Shown: positions 1 to 10,430, numbered from the stretch's first letter. The stretch: DNA of 64,000 bases from Penium margaritaceum (GCA_023375785.1 SZWC01000564.1:4853-68852), one strand, 5' to 3'. Program-made: numbers and translations. Notes: a model not told the origin generated them from the sequence alone.

Positions 1-766
<766 letters not shown>

Positions 767-1127
767 ATAGCTAGGTTGACTGCACACTTTCCTTCTGGTG
801 GAATGGAACCTGAATGACAGCGCCTTGTATAGCTCCTTCGCGGAGAAGCTGGATTGAGAACTCTGTCAGTCCATTCTTCAACCGACTGTTGCCGGCGTGA
901 AAAACCACTGCATCCCTCATTCTGAGCACCGGCACAGGCTTTGGTGCTCGCAACCCCTCCATCCCTTCCTACAGCAAGACTAGGAACCCTTAAACCGATG
1001 ATCCGATGAAACTCGCTCAGGCGGTCGTCATCATCATCTGCGTCATTGTCACTGCCTCCATAACAAAGATCTTGCTCATCATCGTCAGCACTCTGGTCTA
1101 AGCTCAAGCGCGAGAGTCCGCCAGCTG

Positions 1128-1231
1128 TTGTGCATAACAGTCCGAGAAGCACTTGACCCCCCTGCTGCTGCCGATGATGATGATGATGTTCCTGCTGATG
1201 CTGCTGCTGCTGCTGCTGCTGCTGCTGATGC

Positions 1232-1272
<41 letters not shown>

Positions 1273-2528
1273 GTAGCCATGCCCATCATCATCGCCATCC
1301 ACGCAATCTCTGCGACCGTTCTCCACTACTCCCAGCCTCACCAGAGGGTCGCGCGCCGACCACGCCCTTCGAGAGAATAGGATCCTCCGCGCGTTCTCCA
1401 ACGCAGACCCTTGGGCTTCCCTGGGGCAATCATCCACGCTGCAGCCTTGCCGCCTCCCGGGCAGCCTCCTCCTGCCAGGCATGGAAGGATGTACAAGCGC
1501 AGAGAAGAACGTGCCACGACTGCCGCCGGTGTCCTTGGGGCTGGCCGGGTTCGAACGTGCCTGCTCCTCCCACAGGCAATCCTGGATGTCCTCCAGGGCA
1601 CGTAGTCCGACCTGAGCAGCACCTGAGGACATCGCAGCAGAAGCAGCGGCTGCAGCAGCGATCGCTGCTGCAGCAGGGCCTGAGATGGCGAGGCCGAATC
1701 GGCGCTGCCGTTGGTGCTGGCGAGCTCTCCTCCTGCGGCTGCCACGAGAGTTGGGGCGTGAGAGGGGATGCTGCGGGCCCTGCCACAACTCATCGTCCGA
1801 CTCCATGTTCACCTCGAGTGACGTCTTTCGGGACGCCATTCCCCGATAGACCACTGATGCTAAGCGAAAGCTCTACAACTGCTGCTGTTTCGGATGATGC
1901 TGCTACGGCTGCTACTTGTCTTGGCGCAAGTCCTGCTCCTGCTGCTTCTGCTGCTCTTTCTGTTCGTAGTTTTGTTGATGACGACGACGAAGGTGACTGC
2001 GGCGGCGGCTCTGGCGGCGGCGGCGCTGGCGATGACGAAGACGTCAACGAAGACGACGATAAAGATGACGAGGGCCGTGGCTGCGGCAGCGGTGACCGCG
2101 GCGGTGGCGGCGTCAGCGGCGGCTGCGGTGGTAACTGTGGCGACGGCAGGCACGGCAACAACGACGGTCGCTTGGACTGCGGCCTGTGGACGACGGCAGC
2201 TATGACGGTCGCTTGGAACCCAAGCCTACTCTTCTTGCTTGCTTCGCGGAGGTGCGAGCTCAGGGCAGGTGGCGTGGCGTGTCGCATCGTGCAGCGGGGT
2301 GTGCCGCTCAGACATGCATTGCAGCACCTCTCCCAGCGTCGTGCTCCACTTCACAGCTATCGTGGCATTGCAAGCCTCCCACTGCAGCACTGCTCTCCCT
2401 CTCAACATTTAGGGGCGGGCAACGGTGCCGAAGAAGCTGTGATGCAAAGCAGTTCTGATGAGGAAGTCTGCGGCACAACCCTTTTTCTGTGCTTGGGAGA
2501 GTGCTTGCTTTTCGCCGCCACGACGTAA
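1128..2528 (+). CDS. long open frame with poly-Ala and Asp/Gly-rich tracts, hypothetical
   Basis: A 466-codon frame is open from 1128 to 2528, but it begins at a TTG and the first internal ATG is near 1857. It encodes an Asp run, a poly-Ala tract made by the CTG repeat, a His-rich patch, a Cys/Pro-rich middle and an Asp/Gly-rich stretch at about 1975-2160. The acidic stretch resembles in composition the Asp-rich frame at the left edge, so both could be parts of one host locus. Against this, several frames on both strands are open for 150 codons or more, because the sequence is GC-rich and repetitive. No domain is recognised. Splice sites were not tested. Confidence 0.2.
1191..1272. repeat. 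CTG/GCT trinucleotide tract
   Basis: About 27 units of CTG with a few GAT, ATG and TTC interruptions. It is preceded by a short GATGAT run at about 1172-1187. Confidence 0.95.
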
Positions 2529-3240
2529 GGCAGACGGAAACTTCCGATGCTGGTGGACTGCGGGCAGGAAGAGCAGCACCAGCTGCGGCAGCAGCAGCAG
2601 CAGCCGTAGCAGCGAAGCCCAGATCCAGTGCAGCGCGAGCGAAACGAAGCTTTCTGCTGCGAGTTCACATGAAGCAAATTGGTTGCCTCAAGCAAACGAG
2701 AAGGAACTAGATTGAGCCGACGCTAGATTCCGTGCAGCAACAGCACGAACGGGAAACCCGTCCGCAACTTCGTAGAGCACCAGGATAAGATCTGTCCGTG
2801 ATTATCTGGTGATTGTAGAAACTGCAACCTTCGGCACGACGGTCCGACTCGGTGATTGGATTCCATATCGTTTTTTGTCTTAATCAGGCAGGTTGAAAAT
2901 ATCTCTCCACGTCCTCTTCCGAAGATGACAGTAGCATCCTCCCAGGGGAGGACACGTGCACGTCGACGTACTCATCCACGTCCAAAAAAGGACTAGGATC
3001 TGCAGGAAGGCCCCTCTTGCCCCGGTTCGGCCGGAAAGGATCGCCTCGTCAGTGGAGGCAGGGAGCGCCGTGTGGGCAACCAGATTTATCTCCGCCGACT
3101 CTGCAATCATGGCAAACTCTTAGCCCATGTGCACCCCTAGGTCTCGCCCGGCCGCCAAAGCCAACCTTCAGAACGATTTGAACGATTTGTCGCGCGTCTT
3201 GATGGCTGTGACTGGATGGAGGAAGCAGCTAGGGAGGGGC
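2529..3240. other. no recognisable gene
   Basis: Unique-looking sequence with only short open frames on either strand. I see no domain, RNA gene or transposon terminus here. Confidence 0.5.
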
Positions 3241-3357
3241 CGATTCAGCTTCGCTGAATCAGCTCCTTGCAAGATGAATCAGCAGCTTGCAAGGAGCTCC
3301 GAATCGCGCACCACGAACTCCCGATTCGTTGTGCCCACCCAGCCGCGGCTGGGAATG
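3241..3357. repeat. cluster of short perfect palindromes
   Basis: A nested cruciform occupies 3241-3306. Outer arms CGATTC/GAATCG enclose a small GATTCAGC hairpin and a 12-bp-arm hairpin starting AGCTCCTTGCAA. It is followed at 3342-3357 by the perfect palindrome CCCAGCCGCGGCTGGG. The style matches the subterminal hairpins of the Harbinger element at 4.2 and 8.1 kb. Confidence 0.7.
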
Positions 3358-3783
3358 GGTGAGTGGGAACATGATCGAAACTCAAATACTTGCTGATATC
3401 AGCGACGAGAGATCCGGGAACTTTCTTGACCAGAAAGTAGGTGAAACATACCGAGGCCACCCACTTTCCCGACGCTTATGTCCGACGAGGTCCAGCTGCA
3501 AACTTGGTTGGACGAAAATAAACTTTTCTCAATATGTGCAAAGACGATTTTGGAAAAACAGGCGTCTGTCAGAAGCTTGTCGAACGGCTTCCCGAAGTCG
3601 CCATTAGAACAGTTCACTGCACTTTCCTGTCGTCACTGGAAAATATTCCGGAAAACACTGTCCGACAACAACATCCCACCCGCTTACCCAAATCCATCCA
3701 CGGAGGTGGTCGGCGGAATGTCAGTGGGTGAAATTGTCGGCGAACTTCGATCATGTTCCCACTCAACCATTCCCAGCCGCGAC
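3345..3783. mobile_element. MITE-like inverted repeat, possible Harbinger relative
   Basis: Arms of about 38 bp at roughly 3345-3384 and 3745-3783 are inverted copies with about two mismatches; they share the core GGGAATGG, then GAGTGGGAACATGATCGAA. The arm end GCGGCTGGGAA resembles the GCGGCTGGTAA of the Harbinger TIR at 4198. The 360-bp interior has no coding frame of note. No convincing target duplication was found, so the exact ends are uncertain. Confidence 0.45.
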
Positions 3784-3786
3784 CAA

Positions 3787-4194
3787 TGCATGAGGAGGCC
3801 TGAGGTCGGAACGAGGGCCGGTCGATCAAGGTGAACTGGTGCGATTGTCGCGACATGGCTACGCAGACGTGCTGGAATTTCATATGGGCGCTTTTGCACG
3901 AGGCGAGAAACGACTCGGGGATAAAGCCTATCTACCATTGAGTCGAAATAATTTTACGCGATAACCGGTAAATTTCAACAAGCCTAAAAACTTTTTCTGA
4001 ACATGAGAAAACTTTCGGGAGAGTTCATTCCCCCTTCGCTGAAAGGCAACCTCCCACGCCCCACTACCGCGGAGTCTGGGAGGTACCCGAACCTCAATTA
4101 GAACCCACAACCCAAGCAAGATAGGTGGTGGATTTAATTCATTTGAAGTTAAACAAGTCATTTTTTGGATATGTGGAGTAAACACGAAAGATCA
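3787..4194. other. no recognisable gene
   Basis: Intergenic sequence between the MITE-like repeat and the Harbinger TIR. It has only short frames and no motif I can name. Confidence 0.5.
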
Positions 4195-4197
4195 GGG

Positions 4198-4280
4198 GTG
4201 CGGCTGGTAAACGCTGGAAATCGCCGCCAGCGGCGATTTCCAGCGGAATCGGAAGCTGCTGGACAGCTTCCGATTCCATT
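4198..4280. repeat. Harbinger left TIR and subterminal hairpins
   Basis: The TIR core is 4198-4213. Two tandem perfect hairpins follow at about 4213-4278: one with 14-bp arms GCTGGAAATCGCCG, the other with 14-bp arms GGAATCGGAAGCTG. Such subterminal structures are plausible transposase or Myb-protein binding sites. Confidence 0.8.
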
Positions 4281-4423
4281 CCGCTGGGATCCGCTGTTGA
4301 GGGCTCGCGTTTTTTTTTTTCCGCGTTTTTCACCATGCATTTTGAAAAAAAATAAATGAGCGCTCCATCCGGCAGCCTCATTACAAATGAGGAAAACGCA
4401 ATAATAGCAGGGTTTTGAAAAGG

Positions 4424-4605
4424 GCACGCAAAAATGTCATTTTTTCTGCGGGGCACGCAAAAATGTCACTTTATCTGCGGGGCACGCAAAAATGTCAACT
4501 TTTCCGAGGGGCACGCAAAAATGTCACATTTTCGGAAGGGCACACAGAAATGTCACAAAACGATCCTGTCACTTTCCGGAGGGGCACACAAAAATGTCAC
4601 GTTCG
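4424..4605. repeat. tandem 28-30-bp repeats, left arm
   Basis: About six units share GGGCACGCAAAAATGTCA followed by a variable stretch of about 10 bases rich in T. Two further units lie at 4868-4920. The order is mirrored in the right arm. Confidence 0.9.
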
Positions 4606-5635
4606 ACGTGGTTACGCCACATCGGCATTATATTCATCGACGTACATTTTTCTAATATTGGTCACTTTTTGTTCTTTCTCTCACTGTAAAAAGTAGACAA
4701 TTGATCCTTTCGCGAAGATAGAAGTTAGCACTTAAAGATTCTCACAGGACAAAACAGGACCCGAACTGCGAGTCCTACTCTTTGTCGCTCGCTTGAACAT
4801 GCCTAGGTCAACCTTGCGCTCCTCTTTCCTTTTTTTCCAAAACGCAGAAATAGCATGGTTTCTGAAAGGGCACACAAAAATGTCACATTTCACATGTGTA
4901 CACAAAAATGTCACTTTTTTTTCAGAGACTAAAAAATTCAAATTTTTGGCACATGAAACAACCTTCTTCTAAACATGTTCCTTGTAAATATTTCCAGCAC
5001 TTGTGTTAAATCAATGCTCCTCAAACACATCCAAGAGTGTCCCTATATCTATTAGAATTCCATTGTCCACACTTCCTCGAGAAGCTTGCGAGGGGAATAT
5101 TTTCCTCGTTAATATTTTCCTTTCCGTACGATAAGGTACAAGGAAAATATTCCCCTTGCAAGCTTCTTGAGGAAGTGTGGATAATGGAATTCTAATCGAT
5201 ATAGGGACACTCTTGGATGTGTTTGAGGAGCATCGATTCAACACAAGTGTTGGAAATATTTACAAGGAACATGTTTAGAAGAAGGTTATTTCATGTGCCA
5301 AAATTTTGAAATTTTTTAGTCTCTGAAAAAAGTGACATTTTTGTGTGCACATGTGAAATGTGACATTTTTGTGTGCCCTTTCAGAAACCATGCTATTTTT
5401 GCATTTTTTGAAAATAGGAAAGAGGAGCGCAAGGTTGACCAAGCGAGCGACAAAGAGTAGGACTCGCAGTTTGGGTCCTGTTTTGTCCTGTGAGAATCTT
5501 TAAGTGCTAATTTCTTTCTTCGCAAAAGGATCAGTTGTCTACTTTTTACAGTGAGAGAAAGAACAAAAAGTGACCAATATTAGAAAAATGTATGTCGATG
5601 AATATAATGCTGATGTGGCGCAACCACGTCGAACG

Positions 5636-5850
5636 TGACATTTTTGTGTGCCCCTCCAGAAAGTGACAAGATCGTTTTGTGACATTTCTGTGTGCCCTTC
5701 TGAAAATGTGACATTTTTGCGTGCCCCACGGAAAAGTTGACATCTTTGCATGCCCCGCAGAAAAAGTGACATTTTTGCGTGCCCCGCAGAAAAAGTGACA
5801 TTTTTGTGTGCCCCGACAGAAAAGTGACATTTTTGCGTGCCCTTTTCAAA
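5636..5850. repeat. tandem 28-30-bp repeats, right arm
   Basis: About seven inverted copies of the left-arm unit, reading TGACATTTTTGCGTGCCC plus about 10 variable bases. One more pair lies at 5334-5380. Unit number differs slightly between arms. Confidence 0.9.
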
Positions 5851-6026
5851 ACCCTGCTATTATTGCGTTTTCCTCATTACAAATGCAAGAGCGTGCGCTT
5901 CAGCCATTTCTTTTCCAGCATCTCTTTCTTTTTTTCCCACCCACATCCCCAACTCCTCTCCATCCCCTCTTTTGGGACTTGGTTGGTGACACCCCAACTG
6001 CTCTCAGGTCCCAGAAATCATCATCA

Positions 6027-7115
6027 ATGGACCCGGCTGATGACCATGGCGAAGTACTACCTCAAGAAATTTTGCACCAGCTGTTGGCACTCGGCATATT
6101 TTTTTGCATGTATGCAGCATTGCCATACCTCAAACGCACCTACCTCACCCGTCCCCTACAAGGTAGTGAGTTCGTGGAGGAGCTCTTGTCACGCGAAGCA
6201 AGTGCGCTGTGCGTTTACGACATTTTGGGCCTCGACCCGTGGCGATTTGATAAAATGGTACCAATGCTAGAGGCAGCAGGACTTGAGCCCACAAGGCATG
6301 TCGCCATTGAGGAGTCCGTAGCCATGTTCCTTTGTCAAGTGATTGGTGGGAAGGGTCAGAGACGCTTGACGGAGACTTTTCAGCACTCAAAGGAGACCGT
6401 GGGTAGGCACTTCGGTAGAGTGATGCCACGGGTTCTTGAGATTGCACCGAGTGTCATTCGCCTATCCCCTGGTGATGGTGTACCTGCAAAAATTGTCAAG
6501 AATCCGCGGTTCATGCCGTGGTTTAAGAATTGTGTTGGAGCTATCGACGGCACTCACATTCCAGCCTGGGTCCCTGAGGAGCTTCAAGGACCGTATTGGA
6601 ACAGGAAGGGTAAAAAAACCCAGAACGTGTTCATCGCAGTTAACTTCGATGAGACGATTGCGTGGGTGCACGCGGGGTGGGAAGGGAGTGCACATGATGC
6701 ACGTGTGTATAGGCACGCATGTGTAGAGGGTTTTGAGATACCTCCAGGAAAGTTCTTCGTTGCCGAAGCAGGGTATCCACTTTTTGTACTACTCCTCACT
6801 CCATATCGCGGCGTGCGTTATCATCTTCGGGAAGACCCCATGAATGGCGAGGCGAACATTCCAGAAATTCCTTAAGAGCTATACAACATGCGCCACTCCT
6901 CTCTTCGGATGACAGTCGAGCGTGTCATTGGACAATTGAAGCAGAAATTTAAGATTCTCGCCGACATGGAGGGATACTCTGTTGGTGCACAGGCGGACAT
7001 TGTCATTGCATGCTGCGTCTTGCACAACATTTTCATCCTTGCAGGTGCAGAAGAGGGTGGATACATGGACAACTTCAGACTTAACATGGACATTGTTCGA
7101 GAGTGGCTCCCTTGA
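6027..7115 (+). pseudogene. PIF/Harbinger DDE transposase, single in-frame stop
   Basis: Nuclear transposase that would cut and rejoin the element ends. I chose the ATG at 6027 (MDPADDHGE) because the frame upstream runs into the foldback repeats. About 360 codons are readable. The first catalytic Asp is in GAIDGTHIPAW (near 6545) and the second in EGSAHDARVYRHA (near 6695). The third acidic residue lies in SLRMTVERVIGQLKQKF (near 6915). A TAA at 6873-6875 falls where relatives keep a codon just before the ELYNMRHSS segment, so the truncated product would lack the catalytic Glu. The downstream part is in the same frame and otherwise intact, so the lesion is recent. The usual DAGYP reads EAGYP. 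It overlaps the end of the convergent Myb-like gene by about 35 bp. Confidence 0.85.
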
Positions 7116-7668
7116 TGCTAACTACACGGTTCTTGACTTGCTGTACCTTGTACGTGAACGGGGGCTTCTTGATTGCCTCCCTTGCAACTCTCAACTTGTC
7201 GTTGAAGTTGCGCACAATGGAGGCCCATTCCGCGGGAGACCACCCCGCAGCGGAGCGCGTCTTTGCCGGCAGCTCGGCAAGGCCGTCTAGGAGCACTTGA
7301 GTGTCTAGCGGCAAGCTCCATGGCCGCTCCTTAATCTCATGTTCGCCCGGCCCACATCCGCCCTTGTCTTCGCTGAAGTTGGCTTTAACAAGCGATGAGG
7401 GTCCAGCCCCGTTGCTATTAAGCTCCTCAAGTGGCCTCCTAGCCTTTGCTGGCTGCTGTTTCGGCTTGTAGACGCGCTTCCTAACCTTAAGTTGGGACTG
7501 TGGGGATGGGGAAAGGGGACCACCAGCCGCGGCAGCCACAAGACTTCCCTGACTGTTGCTTCCCTGATGGGAATAAGCAGCTGTGATGGTCGCTGGTGCT
7601 GAGGCAATGGCACGAGGAACAGAAAATGGTTTTCTACCTCCTGCCGCTGTTGCCTCTGGTGACGCCAT
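7081..7668 (-). CDS. Harbinger Myb/SANT-like DNA-binding protein
   Basis: A 195-codon intact frame starts at the ATG at 7668. A low-complexity Ala/Pro/Ser N-terminal half with a basic patch (KVRKRVYKPKQQ, about residues 60-72) precedes a Trp-containing helical region at about residues 140-185: GWSPAEWASIVRNFND, then YKVQQVKNRV. This matches the Myb/SANT-like domain carried by plant PIF/Harbinger elements, which helps import the transposase and binds subterminal DNA. The frame ends soon after the KNR helix, so it is shorter than typical partners (300 residues or more) and may be truncated at its C terminus. Its 3' end overlaps the transposase 3' end tail to tail. Confidence 0.7.
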   Translation of the reverse strand: MASPEATAAGGRKPFSVPRAIASAPATITAAYSHQGSNSQGSLVAAAAGGPLSPSPQSQLKVRKRVYKPKQQPAKARRPLEELNSNGAGPSSLVKANFSEDKGGCGPGEHEIKERPWSLPLDTQVLLDGLAELPAKTRSAAGWSPAEWASIVRNFNDKLRVAREAIKKPPFTYKVQQVKNRVVSIKGATLEQCPC

Positions 7669-7673
7669 GGGAA

Positions 7674-7694
7674 GGGGTTAGGGTTAGGGTTTGG
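7674..7694 (-). promoter_or_regulatory. telo-box upstream of the Myb-like gene
   Basis: On the minus strand the sequence AAACCCTAACCCTAACCCC lies within about 10 bases of the ATG at 7668. The AAACCCTAA telo-box is a known plant promoter/5'-leader element of genes active in dividing cells, and it is bound by Myb-family telobox proteins. Only two to three telomere-like units are present, so this is not a telomeric array. Confidence 0.55.
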
Positions 7695-8059
7695 CTACCG
7701 TTCGTGGGGATGCGTCCAACGAGCGAGAACTGCGGGCGTTCGCCGGCGTTGCCTTCCGTCGAGGGGGCAGTGGGCAATTCGGCCGTGTCCAACGCTGGTC
7801 CAGCGAGCGAGCGAGAAGTCGCTGGACGTGCGTTGAGGGGGGCCGATTTCGCTCAGGCTGGTGGATTGATGCACCATGCGATGCCCTCGTCGCCTGCCTC
7901 GTTTTTCAGCCGAATGGGCATGAAAAACGAGACAGGCGAGGCACTTGTTTCGATGTCTGGGATGCCGAAAATGCGCATCCGCATGCGGACAGCCAGACTT
8001 GGCGCACGTTTCCGGAAAAGAAAAAATAAAAACCTTGTGACACGTGCGAACGTCGATGT

Positions 8060-8144
8060 TCCAGCGTTGGCCGCGACCAACCAGCCGCGAGCTGGTTGGT
8101 CGCGGCTGGTTGGCCGCGACCAACCAGCCGTTTACCAGCCGCAC
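8060..8144. repeat. Harbinger right TIR and subterminal hairpins
   Basis: The inverted TIR copy is at 8129-8144. Inboard are overlapping palindromes built from the motif CGCGGCTGGTTGG and its complement (about 8070-8130). Hairpin sequences differ from those at the left end, but the CTGG-based architecture is the same. Confidence 0.8.
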
Positions 8145-8146
8145 GT

Positions 8147-8619
8147 CAGAGCCCGAGATGGGAAGAACAGAACACTTCAGCTGGTCGGTGGAGTAACGCT
8201 TCGGGCCAGAAGCCCGAAGCGTCAGGTTTTGGGTGACGTATGCTGCCAGAATCATTTTCCGCATCTCCCGTTGGCGTCTGTCCGTATGCTCTTGATAACG
8301 CCAACAAGATATCGTATAAGCCGCAATCACGACTGGAAGGTTGGACGACGCCAAAGCCGACAAGGGCATTTGACCATGATGTGGTCAAGGAGTAAAATAA
8401 CTGGATGTCAGGAATGTATGAAAATGAGAAATCACCAAGTAGCTCATAGCTAATGGTAACTGTGTTCCCAGGGCCCCATTTCTACCAACATAAATAATGC
8501 ATCCCTATATTCCAGATATATTCACGATATGTGCCGAATTTCCAGATGCATTCATACATAACCCCTTATCACCAAACTCATCGAATCCAAAACTTAACAC
8601 CTGCCGTGTATTGTATTTC
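8147..8619. other. no recognisable gene
   Basis: Sequence between the Harbinger right end and the Gypsy A integrase remnant. A 10-bp-arm hairpin (ACGCTTCGGG) is at about 8199-8222. No domain was recognised. The left end of Gypsy A, including any 3' LTR, could not be located here. Confidence 0.4.
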
Positions 8620-9021
8620 ATCTCAGATGGTGGAAACGCCACGACGTTGGACAACAGCAACAGGAATGTTCCTTTGGTTGGGAAGTCCTGTTGGAGTGGC
8701 GAGAAGGTTGTCATACACCACTTCAAATGAAGTTTAACCTGTTGTGGTGGAGGTCGCCAATTATAAGCGACTTCAACGGTCGAGAGTTTTTTAGCCCGAC
8801 CCGTCCCATGAGATTAGCATAATGTTTGGATAATTTGTTCGAGCGTCTGGTTGGATCGCTCGCTTTGGCCGTCGCTTTGAAGATGGAACGCCGTTAAAAG
8901 CTAGATGCGACTGTTGTAGGGAGTCATTAGCTCGCACAAAAACCGACGAGTAAGTCGACCGTCTCTGCTGTTGGTGATGCTTCTCAACACTCTGTGTAGC
9001 CGCACAAAAAATTACCCTGCT
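8620..9021 (-). pseudogene. Gypsy A integrase core, C-terminal part
   Basis: Minus-strand translation gives LTAFHLQSDGQSERSNQTLE around 8850-8910, the Gypsy integrase signature with the third catalytic Glu. A FEVVYDNLL segment (about 8690-8720) equals the usual PFEVVYG motif. At least two frameshifts and one stop interrupt it. The N-terminal half of the same integrase is at 26023-26425, across the Copia 2 insertion. Confidence 0.75.
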
Positions 9022-9026
9022 GTTCC

Positions 9027-9436
9027 TGTTGGTTTATTGTAAGTCTCGACGTGGTGACCTCTGGCCTTGCTGCACACCCACCACACCGGTGCAGGTGATT
9101 GACCAGAGAAGAGACTGCACTTCGAGTTGGACCCCTCCGTCGGCGTATTCTTTCGCCTCGCAAGCCTGCTGACACTGATCTTGATGTGCCTGTTTTGTGT
9201 GGACATATTTGGGTCGTTGACTCAAGCTAGTTTTGTCTATTGTTTAGGACAGATACCCGAGTTGTTCCTGTGTGGCCTAGGCAATAACCCAAGAGCAGGT
9301 GCTGGTTCGAGCCACGATCTTGCCCGGGAGCGAGCGGAAGCGAGCTCGCTGCTCGCTCGCTCGCTCCCGATGGGCACCACTACGGTGGCCCGTGACTGCG
9401 ATTCTTGACTACTATCGCTTCATGTCTTGCAACTAC
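9027..9436 (+). repeat. Copia 2 5' LTR, first part
   Basis: Matches 25533-25942 with a few substitutions. It is interrupted after ACTAC (9432-9436), the target site of Copia 1. Confidence 0.93.
9265..9330 (+). promoter_or_regulatory. tRNA-like segment in Copia 2 LTR (A and B boxes)
   Basis: TGGCCTAGGCAA (about 9272) fits an A box. GGTTCGAGCC (about 9304-9313) fits a B box and sits in a T-arm-like hairpin; the 3' LTR copy (about 25800-25825) reads GTGGTTCGAGCCAC. Box spacing of about 32 bp is tRNA-like, but no full cloverleaf is evident. A strong hairpin built from GGGAGCGAGCG follows at about 9327-9368. Confidence 0.45.
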
Positions 9437-10063
9437 AGTTGAAGTTTGTTTGCCACTCACAACTCTGTGCCCTCTTGCTCCTCACACACTCTGCATTCAC
9501 TTGTATAGATTGAATGACATGGCCCTACCTGGGGAAGAAACTGACGTGACAGCTCTGGCAGAAGTCGTTGGCATCCTTCTGCAACTGCTACAGCTTTACC
9601 CCGGGGGTCTACTTGAGACTCATGTGGCCATTGTCTGACTTACTATGCCTCTTATGACTCTGTGGTGCGGTAGATGCTAGGGCCCGTACATCTTGACTGC
9701 CGTGCCCTGCATCATGTTGCTTGCCTTTGAGTGTTTTCTGGGGGAGCTGCATTTCTCGGGTGCTAATCCTTAGGGGGCCACCTTGCCGGGTTCACCCGTG
9801 CACTGGTGAGTAGCTGCCGCTTCGGTTTCATGCCGAGTGGTCGGGCTCGACCCCCGGGTGGCGGTGTGTGCTCGCCTGGGCGTGATGCCTGTGGCGAGTG
9901 CACGCTCACCGGTTGCTAAGTGACTCTCGCTCTCCTCTCACTTCTTGTCTTGGTTTTACCGAGCTAAACAATGCAAGCATTTCGAAACCATGGCGGCGTA
10001 TGTCTATTGCACGTCCCTGCTTTCTCTTACACGTGTGACCTAGGAAGGTTCCTAGTAACTACT
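9437..10063 (+). repeat. Copia 1 5' LTR
   Basis: Closely matches the 3' LTR at 17250-17876. The few differences (for example GTGCGGT versus GTGATGT near 9664/17476) imply a fairly recent insertion. Confidence 0.93.
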
Positions 10064-10430
10064 AGTATCAGAGCGGGTGTGGCACCTCACCCACCTCTCT
10101 CGCGATCCTGGTCACTAGCCTCGGCACCCAAGCATGTCTCGGCCAAGCCACGCATGGCCGACCCCTTCGCAGCAGCGGGTCGTTGGTGCACCTCGCCCTG
10201 GCGCTGAGCTTCACCGCCACCGCTAGTCTCGGCCTCGTGCGCAGCAGCTCGCCCGCTCGCCACATCTTCCACCGCCATCTTGCGGGCCCCGCTTCTCCTA
10301 GCTCTCTGGAGTACCCTGGTCGCTGTCGGTCATTCCCCGGCTGCTCTACGTCGGACGGGTCTCCACCTCCGGTTGCTCAACACTGTCTGGTGGGCCCCTA
10401 ACTCCGCCATGTGGTGGGTCTCTTAACCGC

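Larger units (their letters stand above)
4389..5875. mobile_element. foldback / long-TIR MULE-like element inside Harbinger
   Basis: This is a giant near-perfect palindrome with arms of about 720 bp meeting in a spacer of about 30 bp near 5109-5138. The ends read GAGGAAAACGCAATAATAGC and its complement. The flanks ATTACAAAT at 4380-4388 and 5876-5884 are a perfect 9-bp duplication, the TSD size of Mutator-like and Drosophila FB elements. The ends of the site are ambiguous by one base each way (CATTACAAATG on both sides). The arms contain tandem 28-30-bp repeats. There is no transposase inside, so the element is non-autonomous. Confidence 0.85.
4196..8146 (+). mobile_element. PIF/Harbinger DNA transposon, two genes, with nested insertion
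   Basis: The ends carry matching terminal inverted repeats with core GTGCGGCTGGTAAACG at 4198-4213 and its inverted copy at 8129-8144. Each end also has a set of subterminal hairpins. Inside are a DDE_4-type transposase (plus strand) and a convergent Myb/SANT-like gene (minus strand), the classic PIF/Harbinger pair. A TCA trinucleotide flanks both sides (4192-4194 and 8146-8148) and could be the 3-bp TSD. Canonical Harbinger TSDs are TWA, so this is tentative. Without the 1.49-kb foldback insertion (plus its 9-bp TSD) the element would be about 2.45 kb. Confidence 0.8.

Noticed and set aside
4424-5850. Regular 18-base repeats with about 10-base variable parts, CRISPR-like at first sight
   Set aside because: Spacers are too short and related, both arms are mirror images, and the context is a eukaryotic foldback element with a target duplication.
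5808-6026. Upstream extension of the transposase frame to an ATG at 5808
   Set aside because: It reads through the foldback repeat arm (inserted later) and gives no transposase similarity before 6027.
7674-7694. Telomere-like TTAGGG units as a chromosome end or interstitial telomere
   Set aside because: Only two to three units are present, placed as a telo-box next to a gene start.
8147-8619. Possible 3' LTR of Gypsy A
   Set aside because: No match to the LTR at 29984-30540 could be seen.
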